Shown here piece after piece: positions 34,601 through 46,938 of a DNA stretch of 64,000 bases (position 1 is the first letter of the stretch; each line of letters starts with the position of its first letter). Position numbers and translations under genes: made by a program. The stretch comes from Podospora comata (Eukaryota; Ascomycota; Sordariomycetes; Sordariales; Podosporaceae). The DNA lies in contig CP071493.1 of NCBI GenBank assembly GCA_017354895.1, positions 4,154,001-4,218,000 on the forward strand, in the 5' to 3' direction. The notes under the pieces are model-generated. The model made no database searches, had not been told where the DNA came from, and worked only from the letters and a program-made list of their open reading frames with translations.

Positions 34601-34833
34601 GATTTTATGTATGGTTCCCTCCTCAGTCTGAACTTGTCTGGTAATTCTGGCAAAGGGGGCAGCCTCCCCGGGGTCTGTGCAGAGGTGTTCACCAGGCGGC
34701 TTGATATTGGCTGAGATGGCGATAATGGTGCGCATGGCTGCGATATCCGTCCCAGTGGACGTTGGGTTGGGTTCTTTTGCAATGTCTGACACCTCCAGCA
34801 GACGTAATGCCGTCCGGTTGTTGAGCGCAACAT
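31671..34833 (-). CDS. cyt-4: Mitochondrial RNase II-family exoribonuclease CYT-4 (Dss1-like)
   Basis: Exons 34833-34367 and 34305-31671, joined by a 61-nt intron, encode 1033 residues. The start MLRSTTGRHYVCWRCQTL is a typical mitochondrial presequence. After a long N-terminal region with LEPGDLVEV and LLAVCLGNFNGQNHFYT, the RNB domain begins near residue 500. It carries the metal-binding aspartates in DSEQTLDVDDGISL (about 535-548) and continues with WVHLHVADPASRV, MVLAGEVAARWC and the late SPLRRYADLIAHWQ. An S1-like beta region closes the protein. In Neurospora CYT-4 is needed for mitochondrial RNA turnover, intron splicing and end processing; yeast Dss1 is the degradosome nuclease. A second acceptor inside the intron (ending at 34333) would give a 34-nt intron and nine extra in-frame residues; I prefer the longer one because 34 nt is unusually short. 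Confidence 0.9.
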
Positions 34834-37026
34834 GTCTGTGATACTGCGCGGGGCTGTAAGTGACGACACAGCGTGGGGTTGCGCCAGACCTGCCAGCAAC
34901 TTGACGTCCCTAAAATTTTTGGAGGCGCGTTGCGACCCAAAACCTGGCAGGTGGCGGGCACGCGAAGTCAGCTGATTTCTCGTAGCGCTGTTAATATGGG
35001 TCAATGGCTTCTATAACCCTAACCCTCCATCTACCGACCGTTGTCTATCCTTGCATAAATCTTGATCTCTTTCGCCATCCCCGTCCAGAAGTCCTCCCCC
35101 ATACGGAGAGTACCTCCCACGATGTCACCCATCTCCTACGATGTCAATACGATGGGATTGAGAACCCTGAAGGGCTTCCATGAACAGCTCCACCTCGTGT
35201 CCATGAAGAGGAATTTTGCTCAAGGCCAGAACAGTCATGTTGGGGGAAATGGGCCACGTCGCTCTTGGCTTCACAAGCAGCAATCCGTTTTGGTGGCCTT
35301 TGACCGACGATCAGCATTTTTATCATCACCGCCTCGAGGAGCCCACAGAGTCCAAGACGGTTTCCCCGGGGCGGGCTCTTGGACGGTTGATGGATGGATT
35401 GATTGCAGGGCCGTTATTGTTTCCAGGGTTTGCTTGCCCACGTTACACCGTTCCTGGATTGGACTGCGCGCATCCATGCAAGGTACGAGACTTGGCCCCA
35501 CCACCATCGCGGCGTTTGCCAGGTTTGACACTTCCTGATCTCGCTATTTGTGCGGATTGCCTGCTCTCTTTGATGGGATGTTTGTTGTTAATTATGCCCT
35601 ATGTCCTGTGTTATTAGGGATCATAGATGCTGATGAGATTAAGCAGATAAGCACTTCATCCGATGCCATCATGCTCTTGTTCTACAGGACGTCACAGTTG
35701 CCTGCCGAGTCAGGGGTTGCCAGCCGACAACACGAACGGAGGTTGCCACGATCATCATGCAGCTAATATACCCGGTTGTTGGGTCCCGTCTTTTGCACCA
35801 GAAGGGGAAAAAAAATTCGTCAAGGCGATGTTTCGACGTGTGGAAATAGCGAGTTGTTCCAGAATAAATAATCATAATGCAGACATCTCGAAAAAGAACA
35901 AGGCGAAACCTGAAACACACAATCCCCCGATCGAGCACGACGGCGTGGAAGGGTGGCCCGGCTGGCAGTTCTCACAGATTTTAATGTCGCTTAAGTCATT
36001 TCCCTCGATGGCGCATCAGCCACTCAGGAGTCGGTCTTTTTGCCGTGCCTGACCACACGCGCTAGTCGCCCAATGGGGCTTGGATCTTCTTGGGTTTTTC
36101 TTGGGACGTTTCTGGGCGTGATGGAGGTGCTGCAATCTGCTGCAAAGCTGCAACCTCCTTTTCTTTTCTGGGAGGTGGTCATCTCGTGCTAATTTACCGC
36201 CCTTACTGCCAGAAACCCCAATGCCACATCGAAAGGCTGGAAAAAGAAATCACAGAGAGACACGCCCGGCCGCCGCTGCATCTCAACAGCAACGGGACTC
36301 ACGGGAACTGTTGACGATGATGACGACCGTCCCCCGGATCCATGGCATGGGAGGATCATGATGGATTGTTCGAGACATGGCCGGCTCATCCATATCAATA
36401 GGAGATCGAGTGATCCCGCAATGTCAATGGCCTCATCTGGGTGTCTGGATCCCTCTCCTTTTCATCTCTGCTTCTGTTCGTCTGTCATACCCACCCTCCT
36501 CGGATCTCCCAGAGCGGACGGTGTTGCTCGGCAAAGTGACCTTTGCTAATGAGAGGTCCACCACGAAGGGGAGGGCCTCCACCAGTCAGCGCGGCCGGCA
36601 CACCGACATGGTCTGTCAGGGTATCTGTCCAGGATTAGGGGACTGAGCATCCACGAAAGCATCCATTCAGAGTGGGCTCTGGCCCCTTCCCGATGGAACC
36701 TCCTCTATGGCGCCAAGTGGCTGTTGACCCCCAGTCATCACTGGTACTAATTACCGCTGTCCCCCGTTTCGCCCACTCTGACTTTGCTTCTCCCCCTTTA
36801 CCGACTTGGTCCGTCCATGTTGATATAGTCAACATCGAGAGCATCGTTTCTGCTTTCGTCGTTCGTTACCTCTCTTTCTCACACCACCGCTTCACTCCTT
36901 TAGCGGGCATTCGTTTCTTGGGAACGCGATCACGAAGAGTCAAAAAGTAAAAAAAAAACCCACTCGAAGATCTCTGTTTAATTCGATCGTCTGGAATATT
37001 GTCGGGGTTTAGGAAAAACATTCATC
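34834..37026. other. Divergent intergenic stretch (CYT-4 and GH17 promoters)
   Basis: 2.2 kb with no convincing gene; the longest frame (35062-35538) has no recognisable domain. AACCCTAACCCT at 35015-35026 is a telobox-like motif 182 bp upstream of the CYT-4 ATG. The right 250 bp are pyrimidine rich, as is common in promoters of strongly expressed fungal genes. Confidence 0.5.
35015..35026 (+). promoter_or_regulatory. Telobox-like AACCCTAACCCT
   Basis: Two telomere-type units lie 182 bp upstream of the CYT-4 start codon. In fungi and plants such interstitial boxes in promoters bind Myb-type telobox factors, so a promoter role is inferred. Confidence 0.4.
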
Positions 37027-38706
37027 ATGAAGGCAGCCGTTGTAGCAGCGGCCGCGGCCGTCCTCGCCGGCGGTGCGAGCGCCCACAGTCACCGTCACGC
37101 CCACAAGGCGCTGTTCCAGAAGAGGTCGCTCAACGACACCGAGGTCTGCGTCCCTACCTGCACCACCATCTACAGCACCATCTACGGCGAGGAGACCTGG
37201 ATCCAGCCCCCTCCCAAGTCCACTGAGGTTCCTGTTCCCGTACCGGTCATCACCACCACACCCGAACCCGAGCCAGTTGTTGTCCCAACCACCACCACAA
37301 CCGAGCCGGCGATCGTTCCCACACCCATCCCGCAGATTTGCCCGACCCCGGGCACCTACACCTTCCCTGCGACAACCATCGTGGTGACTGAGACTACCAC
37401 CGTCTGCGCCGCCTCCACCACCGAGGTCCCCAGCGGCACCCACACCCTCGGCGGTGTCACCACCGTCGTCGAGACCGCCACCGAGATTGTCTGCCCCTAC
37501 GCCACCACCGAGGTTGAGAACGGCGTTGTCACCAGCGTCATCAAGACCACCACCTTTGTCTGCCCCTCGGCCGGCACCTACACCATTGCCCCCATCACCA
37601 CCGTTGTCCCAAGCGTCACCACCGTTGTTGTGCCTGTCGTCACCACCTACTGCCCAGGTACCTACACCGCTCCTGCCGTTGTCACCACCATCACTGAGAC
37701 CAACGTTGTGGTCTACTGCCCATTCACCTCCTCCGAGATCCCTGCCCCCACTCCTCAGGCTGTCACCCCCAAGCCCCAGGCTGCCCCTGAGCCCGCTCCC
37801 GCTCCTGCCCCGGCCCCTGAGAAGCCCAAGGCTGTTGCCCCCCCTCCTGCTAGTACTCCTGCCAAGGGCAAGGGCAGCGTGGGTGGTGGCAAGCTCGGCG
37901 GAAAGGGCAAGCACTGGGCCATGACCTATACCCCCTTCCGCCCCGATGGTCACTGCAAGACCTACAGCGAGGTTGATGCCGATGTCAAGATCATCGCCAG
38001 CAAGAACTTCGAGGCTCTCCGCATCTACTCCACCGACTGCGACACCCTCCCCAACGTTGGTGCTGCCGCTGAGAAGTATGGCCTCCGTCTGATCATTGGT
38101 CTCTTCGTCGGCAGCCCCGGTTGCGACAACGGCAACCCCACCATTGCCCAGCAGATCTCTGCTCTCAAGGAGTGGAAGAAGTGGCACCTTGTCGACCTTT
38201 GCGTCGTCGGTAACGAGGCTCTCTTCAACGGCTACTGCTCCGTTCAGCAGCTCGCCGACCTCATTGTCCACACCAAGAAGGAGCTCGGCTCTGCCGGCTA
38301 CACTGGCCCCTACACCACCACCGATGTGCTCTCTGCCTTCGAGGCTGGTGACATGTCCCCGGTCTGCAACGTCATCGACGTTGTTTCCGCCAACGTCCAT
38401 GCCTACTTCAACTACCAGACCACTCCTGGTCAGGCCGGCAAGTTCGTTCGCAGCCAGCTCGACGCCGTCTCCAAGATTTGCGGCGGCAAGCCTTCCTACT
38501 GCATGGAAACCGGCTGGCCCACCTCTGGTGTCTGCAACGGTGCCGCTTGCGCCGGTGTTCCCCAGCAGAAGGAGGCCATTGCCTCCATTGAGCAGGAGAT
38601 CGGCCAGTCGGTCGTCTTCTTCTCATTCCGTGACGACCCCTGGAAGAAACCCGGTGCTTGCAACTGCGAGCGGTCGTGGGGCTCTGACAAGGCTTTCGGC
38701 TACTAA
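37027..38706 (+). CDS. btgE: GH17 cell wall beta-glucosidase/glucanase, BtgE-like
   Basis: An intronless 559-residue protein. A clear signal peptide (MKAAVVAAAAAVLAGGASA) is followed by a His-rich, probably Kex2-processed segment ending in KR. The Thr/Val/Cys-rich N-terminal half has three related modules of the form CP..GTYT...TT...C, then a Pro/Ala/Lys linker and a Gly/Lys-rich hinge. The C-terminal GH17 barrel runs from about residue 297 (HWAMTYTPFRPDGHC) with the acid/base glutamate E397 in VVGNEALFNGYC and the nucleophile E494 in METGWPTSG. BtgE and Scw11-like proteins sit in the wall and act on beta-1,3-glucan. There is no GPI site. The codons are strongly C-ending, which suggests high expression. 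The long open frame on the opposite strand is a shadow of this bias. Confidence 0.92.
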   Translation: MKAAVVAAAAAVLAGGASAHSHRHAHKALFQKRSLNDTEVCVPTCTTIYSTIYGEETWIQPPPKSTEVPVPVPVITTTPEPEPVVVPTTTTTEPAIVPTPIPQICPTPGTYTFPATTIVVTETTTVCAASTTEVPSGTHTLGGVTTVVETATEIVCPYATTEVENGVVTSVIKTTTFVCPSAGTYTIAPITTVVPSVTTVVVPVVTTYCPGTYTAPAVVTTITETNVVVYCPFTSSEIPAPTPQAVTPKPQAAPEPAPAPAPAPEKPKAVAPPPASTPAKGKGSVGGGKLGGKGKHWAMTYTPFRPDGHCKTYSEVDADVKIIASKNFEALRIYSTDCDTLPNVGAAAEKYGLRLIIGLFVGSPGCDNGNPTIAQQISALKEWKKWHLVDLCVVGNEALFNGYCSVQQLADLIVHTKKELGSAGYTGPYTTTDVLSAFEAGDMSPVCNVIDVVSANVHAYFNYQTTPGQAGKFVRSQLDAVSKICGGKPSYCMETGWPTSGVCNGAACAGVPQQKEAIASIEQEIGQSVVFFSFRDDPWKKPGACNCERSWGSDKAFGY

Positions 38707-40845
38707 AGCAACTAGTTTCTGAAGCGGATCGTGGATCATCACACGTTGAGTGGTGAGCCAGCTCGTCCGGAGAAGCTATCACATCAAAGTTTTTGAATAT
38801 AAAAAAAGTTTCAACTGGCAGTTTTTTCATGGGTCTCTGTTTCTTGTCGTTTCTCCCCCCTTATCTTGTGTATATATATTTGTGGCGATTTGTTCAAGCG
38901 TCCGGTTCCCCCGCCACTGCCAACCGTACATTACCCATCCTTTTTTGGACACAAAGAGACATGAATAGAGCAGCAGAAAAAGCTACAGTTGGAACACAAT
39001 CAAGAACGGGTGTCAAGTGTCGAAGTTGTGTGGGGTGTGTTGACGAAGTATTGATAGACTTTCCCTTTGTGGTTTCCTTGTGGGTTCGGTGGGATAAACA
39101 TTGCGATATCAAGAGGGGTGGGCTGTGTAGGCCTGCCGGAGTGTGATTTCCTTGTCTCTGATTGTATAAACTTTCACATGTACATGTAGTGTTTACCGTC
39201 TCTTTTGTCAAGCACCGGAGTAGTAGCCTTTGCATATTTATCCATTATGTTAACTTTGCTCTATTGATCTTGATTGTGGATGACCTAAACTGCACTGTTG
39301 TCCATTGCCAAATTGTTTTCAGGATCATTCAACTAGCTTGCTCCCATTTTTCATGATTTGAGTTAGGTATTCCTGTTGTCATTGAGGTTTGTTGAGTCTG
39401 GATCTTCTAATCACATAGGATTCTCTGATCTCTGACCTCGTAGCAACGTTGGTAGACACTGAAGAGATGGTTCATTTCACCTCGTCCGGCAGCATGTCAG
39501 TCCATTCATATCTTTCCTGCAGCTCCCACTAGGAATCATACATACTAATAATACAGTCTAGAACTAAAGCCCTTCAGAAGCTGAGTCTCGTATCAACAGT
39601 CTATAGCCATCCCCATCATCATACTTGGGGTAGATTCTTTCTACTATCATCGCCTGTAATAATATTACCTCCAAGCATACAATGGTCCACCCATAGTTTT
39701 CCAATCTGTCCTGCAAATATAACTACTAGACGGCAAAACACAAAGTAGGTAAGAATCAAAGGTCGTAATGAGCAAAAACAACATAAGTAGCCACCGCAAC
39801 CAGCAGGTAGAAAACTAGTATCTCACATAGCCCCATCCCGTAAAAAACAAAAAGGGTAGTAGTAGATACGCGCATAGGCTTTCTACAGAAAAGCAGAACA
39901 GACAATACAAAGTCGTTAGTCTATGTTTGGAAACCGAAAAACTTAAATAACACATCAAGCAGAGCATAGTATGTGTCGAAGACTCAAACACGCAAACACA
40001 TCATTTCACCAAACCAAAAAAACCCAATAAACACATCGAACCCAAGACTTTTTCTCTGGGGTAATACTCACAAAGCCAATGTCAAACGCCCCATAAAAAT
40101 GCTCAAATGTCTGTTCTTTGTGTGTCATGTAAGAACAAGAGAGGGTGAGTGATATATATATGCAAATCGGGAAAATGTAAAATTGCGCAATGCATTGTAC
40201 CTTCGTAGAGACAGAGACGGAGAGACGGAAAGAGAGAGAGAACAAAGTGGGTATCCAAAACCGCGCTTTCGATGAAGACAAGACTTTCAAACGAGACAAG
40301 AAGGGAAAAAAAATCGAAGCAAAACACAATGATCAACCCCCCAATGTGCAACAAAAAAAGACAGAAAATATTAAACCACACACTCCCCTCTCCCTCCCCC
40401 AATGCGTTCAAAAATACGAAACCCAAAAACAAGAAAATCGTGCTACAAGAAGCACCCACCCCTTTTGTCTCCCTCCCGCCCCCCTTTTTTCACAACAAAA
40501 AAGCCCTGCCACAGATCAAAACAAAAAAAAAAAGCCCGTGTGGTGGTGTTCAATTTCCCACACACACGTATTAAGTTCATTAACAACGTCTTCTTCTCTC
40601 CCACCCTCTTCCAAACCAACTAAGCCAACAAAATATGTATTTCGCCCTCTCTCATACCATTCGTTGACGTCCCTCTTTATCCGTGTGGAGTGTGTGTTGT
40701 GTGCAAAGAAATTAAAAAAGTCCAACTCCTTTTTGTGTGTGTGTTTGTGTGTGTGTTTGTATGTGTGTTTGTGTGTGTGTGTGTTTGGTGCGTATATCCC
40801 CGTCATCATACATTTGTACTTTTCTCTCTCGACCTCCAGCCATTC
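38707..40845. other. Convergent intergenic stretch
   Basis: 2.1 kb between the GH17 and Skt5-type 3' ends. It is A-rich around 39700-40560 and has a TG-rich microsatellite at 40733-40789. The largest frames are low-complexity and carry no domain. Most of it is probably 3' UTR and spacer. Confidence 0.5.
40733..40789 (+). repeat. TG/TTTG-rich microsatellite
   Basis: Alternating TG broken by TTTG and TATG units, ending about 57 bp from the Skt5-type stop codon, so probably within its 3' UTR. Confidence 0.75.
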
Positions 40846-43230
40846 TCACATTACGATACACTCCTTGTCGTTATCCGCGTGCTTCTTAATCTTACCATTC
40901 CGAGGAGGACCAACTTCCATCGGAGTGCCACCAGAGACCGCCGCACGAATGGCAGCCAGGCGCACCTTTGCGCGCTCGTCGCCCGCATCGGCCGCCTTGA
41001 CATACCAAACGTTTGCTTCGAGGATATCTCGTCTGCACCCGATGCCCATTTCAGTGAAATAGCCAACAGCATACTGCGCTTTTACATAGCCTGGTCATAA
41101 AAGTTAGAATACTGGTTATTTCGGAGAGCAGAGAAGTAACATACCAAGCTCTGCCGACCTCCTCGCCCACTCATAAGCTTCTTCCTCATCCTTTTCCAGG
41201 ACCGGCTCTGCTCCAACCATATACCAAGCACAGAGACCCATCATGGCAGCCGCGTGCCCCCTTTCCGCGGCACCCGTGTAAAAATGTACGCTCAAAGCTG
41301 GATCCCTAGGACAGCCGAGCTTTCCATGCTCATAAGCGTCTCCCATCCTGAAGTTCGCTTCGGGATGCCCCAAGTCCGCCGCCTGCGTGAAAAGCTCAGC
41401 CGCATAACTTTCGTCCAAGAAGATGTCGTCTCCGTATCCAGTCTCGTAGAGGCAGCCGAGGTGGTACGGGGCGGCATTGTAGATGTTGTCAGCAGCCTCA
41501 GCCGCCAGCTTCAACCACTTGATGCCTTCCCTGTACCGCTTCTCTCCCAGATCGCCCGACAAGCACGCTTTGCCCAACCTCGTCATGGCGCCTGGATGCC
41601 TCTTGGAAGCAGCTGTGCGGAGAAATTGGACAGCCTTTGCGGGGTCCTTGCGGCAGCCCCAGCCAAACTCGTAACACAAGGCGGTGCGGTACGCCGATTC
41701 TGCGTGGCCGTGCTTGGCAGCGAGTACAAACAGCGGAAATGCCGAATTGTAGTCCTCCTTCCCCTTGCTGAACAGACCCGACGCGTAACCATCGGCCAGG
41801 TAGTACTGTGCGAAGGGGTAGCCGTTGTTGGACAGCTTCTGGAGAATTGCTCGCGCTTCACGAATCAAGTCGTGCGGTGAGGAAGGTGAAGGCTGCCCAT
41901 CAGGTGTGCTGACTTTTGGACTCTTGGTCCGTTTCATGTCCTCGAAGTCAATGCCTTCTTCTTGCGCAGTTGCGATCAAGAAAACGGCAAACGAATAGAG
42001 AATGGAATAGTCGTTTGTCTTCTTGACATTTTGCCGGTACATCTCCAGTGTCTTTTGGGCGCTGAGGAGAGACGCATTGTTTCCGACTGCAGAGCGCAAC
42101 TGCGAATTGTCAAATGTGATGGGCGCTGGCGCAGGTTGAGGATACGGCACATTGAGCAGTTCGGCAAAGGAGGAAGGCCTCGTTTCTGGAGATTTCCTCG
42201 TAGAATGAGCAGACGGTGCCCGATTTCCACTTCCCAGCAAGCCTGGAGACCGCCCTCGCGCTCCATAGTCAGAGTACACAGAATACGAAGACTGCGGCCG
42301 AGGCAACGAGCTCCTTCTGTAGCCATTCGTCGTCGGCGTCAAGTGGCGGTTGATGGCGGCGCCGGTCTCGGCAAGATTTGGGTTCGACTGCGCTCTTGGA
42401 TCTTGCTCAACGTTCATACTCGTCGGTCGTGGGAGAAAGGCCGAATGGTGATAGTGCAGCTGTGGCACAGGTTCTGGCGGAGTGGCGGCATCGTCAATGA
42501 TGGAACTCACAGTTGACGCATCTGCCGAGTTGTCTTGGCAGTCTGACGGGTCGAGAACACCAGATACTGAACTTGCGCTCGTCGTCGCCGAGATGTCAGC
42601 CGAGTTTGGCTGCTGGGATGTACTGGCAGTCGTGTTCGACTCCCTACTGTTCCGATTCATGCCTTGCCTCCTCGAAGTATCGCTCAAACTTAGTTCGTCA
42701 AAGTCGGCGCCCAGAATATGGCTGTTGCTTGCCTGGCTAGAGAGAGCTGGACCGGAAGCCGGTAGAGACATCGGCATTTTGGTGCCATTTGTTATGTTTC
42801 GGAGACCCAGCGCATCGGGAGTCGAGCTTTGCTGGAGGCCGTGCTCGTGCACTGGGGTATGCGGTGGGGGGGTTGGAGCGTCGGGTGTTTTGGGCAAAGC
42901 ACGGTCGAGGCGGGCGGAGACAGCTGGAGCAGTGGAAGCACCACCGGCGGGTCCGCCTGCGGAAAGGTGTGTCTCGATGTTGCCCGTCGAGGGCCGGGCC
43001 CAGTCGTTGGGTTGGAAATTGACTTTGACAGGCGACACAGGCGATTGTCGTAACCTCGGCGACTCGGACACAGCGGGGACGCCAGGCAACGGCTTTGCAT
43101 TCTCTCCCCAGTCGTACCGGTCAGCCGGCGACACACTGTGCACTGGAACGGGCTTCCGGCGACTGGGGCTGCTGGTCGAAGTTGATGGAGCCGCTCGCGG
43201 CGGAGAAGAAGAGGTGGTGAGGGCCGCCAT
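40846..43230 (-). CDS. Sel1-repeat activator of chitin synthase (Skt5/Chs4 type) with CAAX box
   Basis: Exons 43230-41145 and 41090-40846 (54-nt intron) encode 776 residues. Residues 1 to about 440 are Ser/Pro-rich and look disordered. From about 450 to 755 there are seven or eight Sel1 repeats (for example LGCLYETGYG, AAELFTQAADLGHPEANFRMG, AAERGHAAAMMGLCAWY). The last four residues are CIVM, a CAAX box with a terminal Met that favours farnesylation. This layout matches yeast Skt5/Chs4, which activates chitin synthase 3 and anchors it at the membrane through its prenyl group; other fungal paralogues (chitin synthase regulatory factors) share it. The only intron separates the last Sel1 repeat and the CAAX box from the rest. 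If retained, the protein would end early in MLLLCSPK. It faces a class IV chitin synthase gene 4.5 kb away. Confidence 0.85.
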
Positions 43231-46200
43231 TATGCCACACTGATGAAGTCGTCGTCGGTCCTGCTGGGACCGATGGCTTTACTTTCTTTCCCCACGAGTT
43301 CCTTGTTTTGCCGTTGCTCTTTGGATGGCGCCGGTTCCCAATGAGTGGTAAGGGTAGGCTTTCGAGATGGCGGACGTTCAAACGGTCAAGTTGCAGACGG
43401 GTGCAGGTTGGCTAGACAGAACGGGAACTGATGAACAGGTGGACTGATATATATGCTGGTGAGGGATGCGGGACAGTAACGAGTGATAGCGACAGACAGA
43501 AAACAGCGAAGGTGTGTCGTTTTAAAAAAGGAACTTTGTCGGAGGGGTCTCAGCGAGCGTTGGGATGATGAAGCCGGAAGCGAACGACTGGATCCAAAGA
43601 AGGGAATTAAGTCTATTGAGCAGAAGCCTTGGTATGGATTCAGAGACTGAGGGACTGGGGGAGATCAGCAGTAAAAGGCGGCCCCAAATGGCGGACTATG
43701 GGTGGCTCTGCAGGCCCGACAGACGCTGTGCGTCCTTCCCCCAGTCACCCCCGTCATAACTGCAGCCGGACATAAACCCACCGTTCATCAAAACGCGAGG
43801 TTGGAAGACCTCAGTCCAAGTTAACTGCAAGCGTCTCCGTTTGAGTCAACTCGACGAATACTCCAGAACCTTTCATCTGAGATCTGGCCTGCCACGCCTG
43901 CTCAGACACTCATCATCGGGCGGCTGAGGTCAACGAGCATTCCTCGCAATCCTCAGACGGCAAGCACCGCGCATCTGCATCTGCACGCCTCACTCGACGT
44001 CTAGGCCCAGCCACTGGACTTCTCCTGCCACCCCTCCAGCCTCGTCACGCAATTCCATGGGAGAGGGGTGTCAACAGTCAGCGACGCAACCGGTCCCAGC
44101 GTTCGCACAAGCGAAAAGCCATCCAAACCATTGTGTCTTGCCCTTTGCCGCCAGCACCGAAAACTTGGAAACCTGGACCATATCCGAGCAGGGCATATGA
44201 ATAGCAACCCGCAGTCTCAGACACAGACAACATCATGTGCTGCGCCATATTCTCCCCCGAACTGAAATGCCGCTGTTTCTATTGAAGAGAGGGCTGCTCC
44301 AAAAGCCAAGCCTTGGGATTCTCAACTAGTATTCTCCCGCATCACCAGCTTACTTCTGGGGCTTGATACGATGCGTGATTTGTTGAGACACTGAGGGGCA
44401 AGTTGAAATACGGCAGCGTCAAAAGTAAAAGCTGTTGCTAGCGCATAGAGACCCCTATTTCTCCGCCGGGATCGTACCTCAGACACAGAGCCAACGAGAC
44501 CAAGCCGGGCCTCCTCCGAAAGGTCCACTGACGCCTCAAAACGCAGGGTCCTCAGCGTGGCACAATATGGCGTAGGTGGTTGGCTGGAATGTTGATTTTG
44601 AAGAAACAAGCCGCTCGCCGCAAATGCGTCATCCTCGACGTAGGAAACAGTTGGCTTGGCATGTTGATACATGCAAATACTTGATATCCCCTCGGTCTGG
44701 CTATAATTCTATGATATAAGACATTCCGGTGGTTCGAAGCCCGCAAGGACCTGGGCCTCAACTCCCTGTGACTTCATCGCCCTTCACAACTCCCAAAGGC
44801 AGACCGACCGGAAAGCAATACGGAAGCAGGGCCTGCTGTCTTGGTCAGTACCTATGCCGCTCGTGTTTCTACCTATGGATGCTGACGGTTTCCAAGCACT
44901 ATCCAGGAAATTCCGGAATATTGTTGGCCAAAACCTCGAGGATCTCACTGCTCACAGCCGACTTTTGCAGAAATTTTTTTTGAGAGTCTGCCGTAAGGCT
45001 GGGTCGACTTATACTACGGTCCTTGGCATGGATGCACCGCATCAGGCGGTCGACATCTCTTGCGCGGCAGTGGTGATCGCCGGCGGTTCCACAACATGGT
45101 CGTCCATCGAGGACGAACCGGACAGCCGGACAAGTTGTTTGCTCGCTGTAGCACTTTGACGGTATCACCAATACGGCTGGAGGAAGACGCCCGCCATACG
45201 AGCTACACCAACTCTCTTCTTTTTAAACGCTGCCAGCGGCGATTTTACACAGTAGAAAAGTTCATTCTCTTCAACCCCGCAGATGGGCCCGAGTATGACA
45301 TGTGAGCATCTTTCGGTTTAAAATGTAACTCTGCACAGTCGATACGAAGTTGCAAGTGTCAAGCGTGGATTATTGGACAGGCTTCCCCGGATTTACCGCG
45401 AAAATAATCATCTCTACCAGTATCGACCGGCATGGGCAACAAGGGCTGACGACCGCCTCCTTTCTTTCGTTCTTGAGAAATTCTCGCTATCGGAATGCGG
45501 AGAGAACGCCCGTTGCTTGTTTCTACAGACACCATCGGACAAACCGAGCAACCGGGAAACGGCCATGGGGACGGGATTGTCGGAGACATATACGTCGGTT
45601 GTACTCCAGTTGTAAGTTGTCGCAGATATATCGCGATGACGCCCATTCATATCGCAACTTATGTCTTCTTCTTTCCTGGCTCATAGGAGACTTCTCAACA
45701 CCTGATATAGCCTCGCGATCTGAAACCTGGAAGCGGCAGCAAACCTGGACGCAGGGGGATTGATCCCGGGAAAAGACTGCTCCTGCATCACATTTAGACC
45801 TAGATGAGCATGAAGAAGGCCACAGAACAGCAGAGCTCGACTTCCAGACTCCAAGCTGCTCCCGCCTTGGCCCGGTATCGTCGATGGAGGGGACGTCTCA
45901 TGGGGAATAGTGCCAGAGATTGTGTTTGGCTCACTGTACTTTTACCCCGCGTGTCTCTAACACGAGTTTGGAGCGGAGCGTTCCGTGAACAGTCACCAGC
46001 CACCAGCCACCGGTCACTAGGTACCGACCACCGACCACCGGCATTCATGGCATCAACACCAAGTAAAATCATTGCAAGGAGAACTGTTGCTTTCGGTAGA
46101 GCTTCGCATGGTGGTCGCAAGAGGGTAAGTGGTTGCATGGCATCGCATTCTTCGACATGCACGCTGCCGAGGGGCAGGCACGGGCTTAGATGCTACTGAT

Positions 46201-46350
46201 GTCGCCCAAGGGTTTATTTTAGTGCGACACCATGCGGGCTTGATTGGTTGATCAGATCATGTGGGGGCCCATGGGCTTGGCGCTGCCTCTGGTGCAATCA
46301 AATGTTAAAGTTGCCAAAAATGCCTCCCTCCGAAGCCCAGCAGAGACAAA

Positions 46351-46372
46351 CAACAACAACAACAACAACAAA
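46351..46372 (+). repeat. CAA trinucleotide microsatellite
   Basis: About seven CAA units in the gene-free divergent region upstream of the chitin synthase gene. Confidence 0.75.
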
Positions 46373-46658
46373 GCAGGTTTTTGGATGTTGACGACTTTCT
46401 TGATTCTGTGACAAGTCTGCTTCCATGGCAACACCCAGTTCGAGCATCATCCTCAACAAGATACACAGTTGTACACTATGCACAAATAATAGAATCCTGT
46501 TGTGATGACTGCGCCTGTATCCGTAACCTCTTGGGCAGCTTACTGATTCCATCTTGATCGTGACTAGTCCCCCTTTCATCTGGCAGAAGCGAGAGTTGAG
46601 GGTTCGTGCAATTTCCCCTGGTTCTTCAGTCAGCTGGACATATGCATTATACTAGTAT

Positions 46659-46670
46659 AACCCTAACCCC
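46659..46670 (+). promoter_or_regulatory. Telobox-like AACCCTAACCCC
   Basis: Same core as the motif upstream of CYT-4, here about 1 kb upstream of the chitin synthase ATG. Function is inferred from the motif only. Confidence 0.35.
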
Positions 46671-46909
46671 TCGACGATCTAAATTCCCCGCGTGCCTCAG
46701 CGCAGCAAGGGCCAGCCAAGGGCAGCCACAGTGAGAAAACATACGAGGTTTGTTGGAATGCACGGTGCTGGGCACTCCTTTGGCCTGAAAGTGCAGCAAA
46801 AGGAAATCAATCGCGACTCCCGATTCTCTTCCAGTTTCTCGTCAAGCCCTCAGAAGGCCCGCCTCACCTTTCGTCTTTCGTTTGGCTCTGTCGCTTGTTT
46901 TGGTTACTC

Positions 46910-46938
46910 AACCGCCAACCGCCAACCGCCAACCGCCA
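46910..46938 (+). repeat. Four AACCGCC heptamers in tandem
   Basis: Exact 7-bp units in head-to-tail order, about 750 bp upstream of the chitin synthase ATG. The spacing of seven bases does not match one helical turn, so a simple repeat is as likely as a binding array. Confidence 0.6.

Noticed and set aside
35062-35617. Frames of 133 and 158 codons upstream of the GH17 gene
   Set aside because: They overlap in different frames, show no domain and lie in a region that looks like promoter DNA.
37009-38400. 463-codon open frame antisense to the GH17 gene
   Set aside because: It lies wholly opposite a clear gene, is Gly/Asp repetitive, and arises from the C-ending codon bias of the sense strand.
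45350-46199. Frames of 131 and 137 codons between the chitin genes
   Set aside because: No recognisable domain, several frames open on both strands, and no splice signals that join them into a plausible protein.
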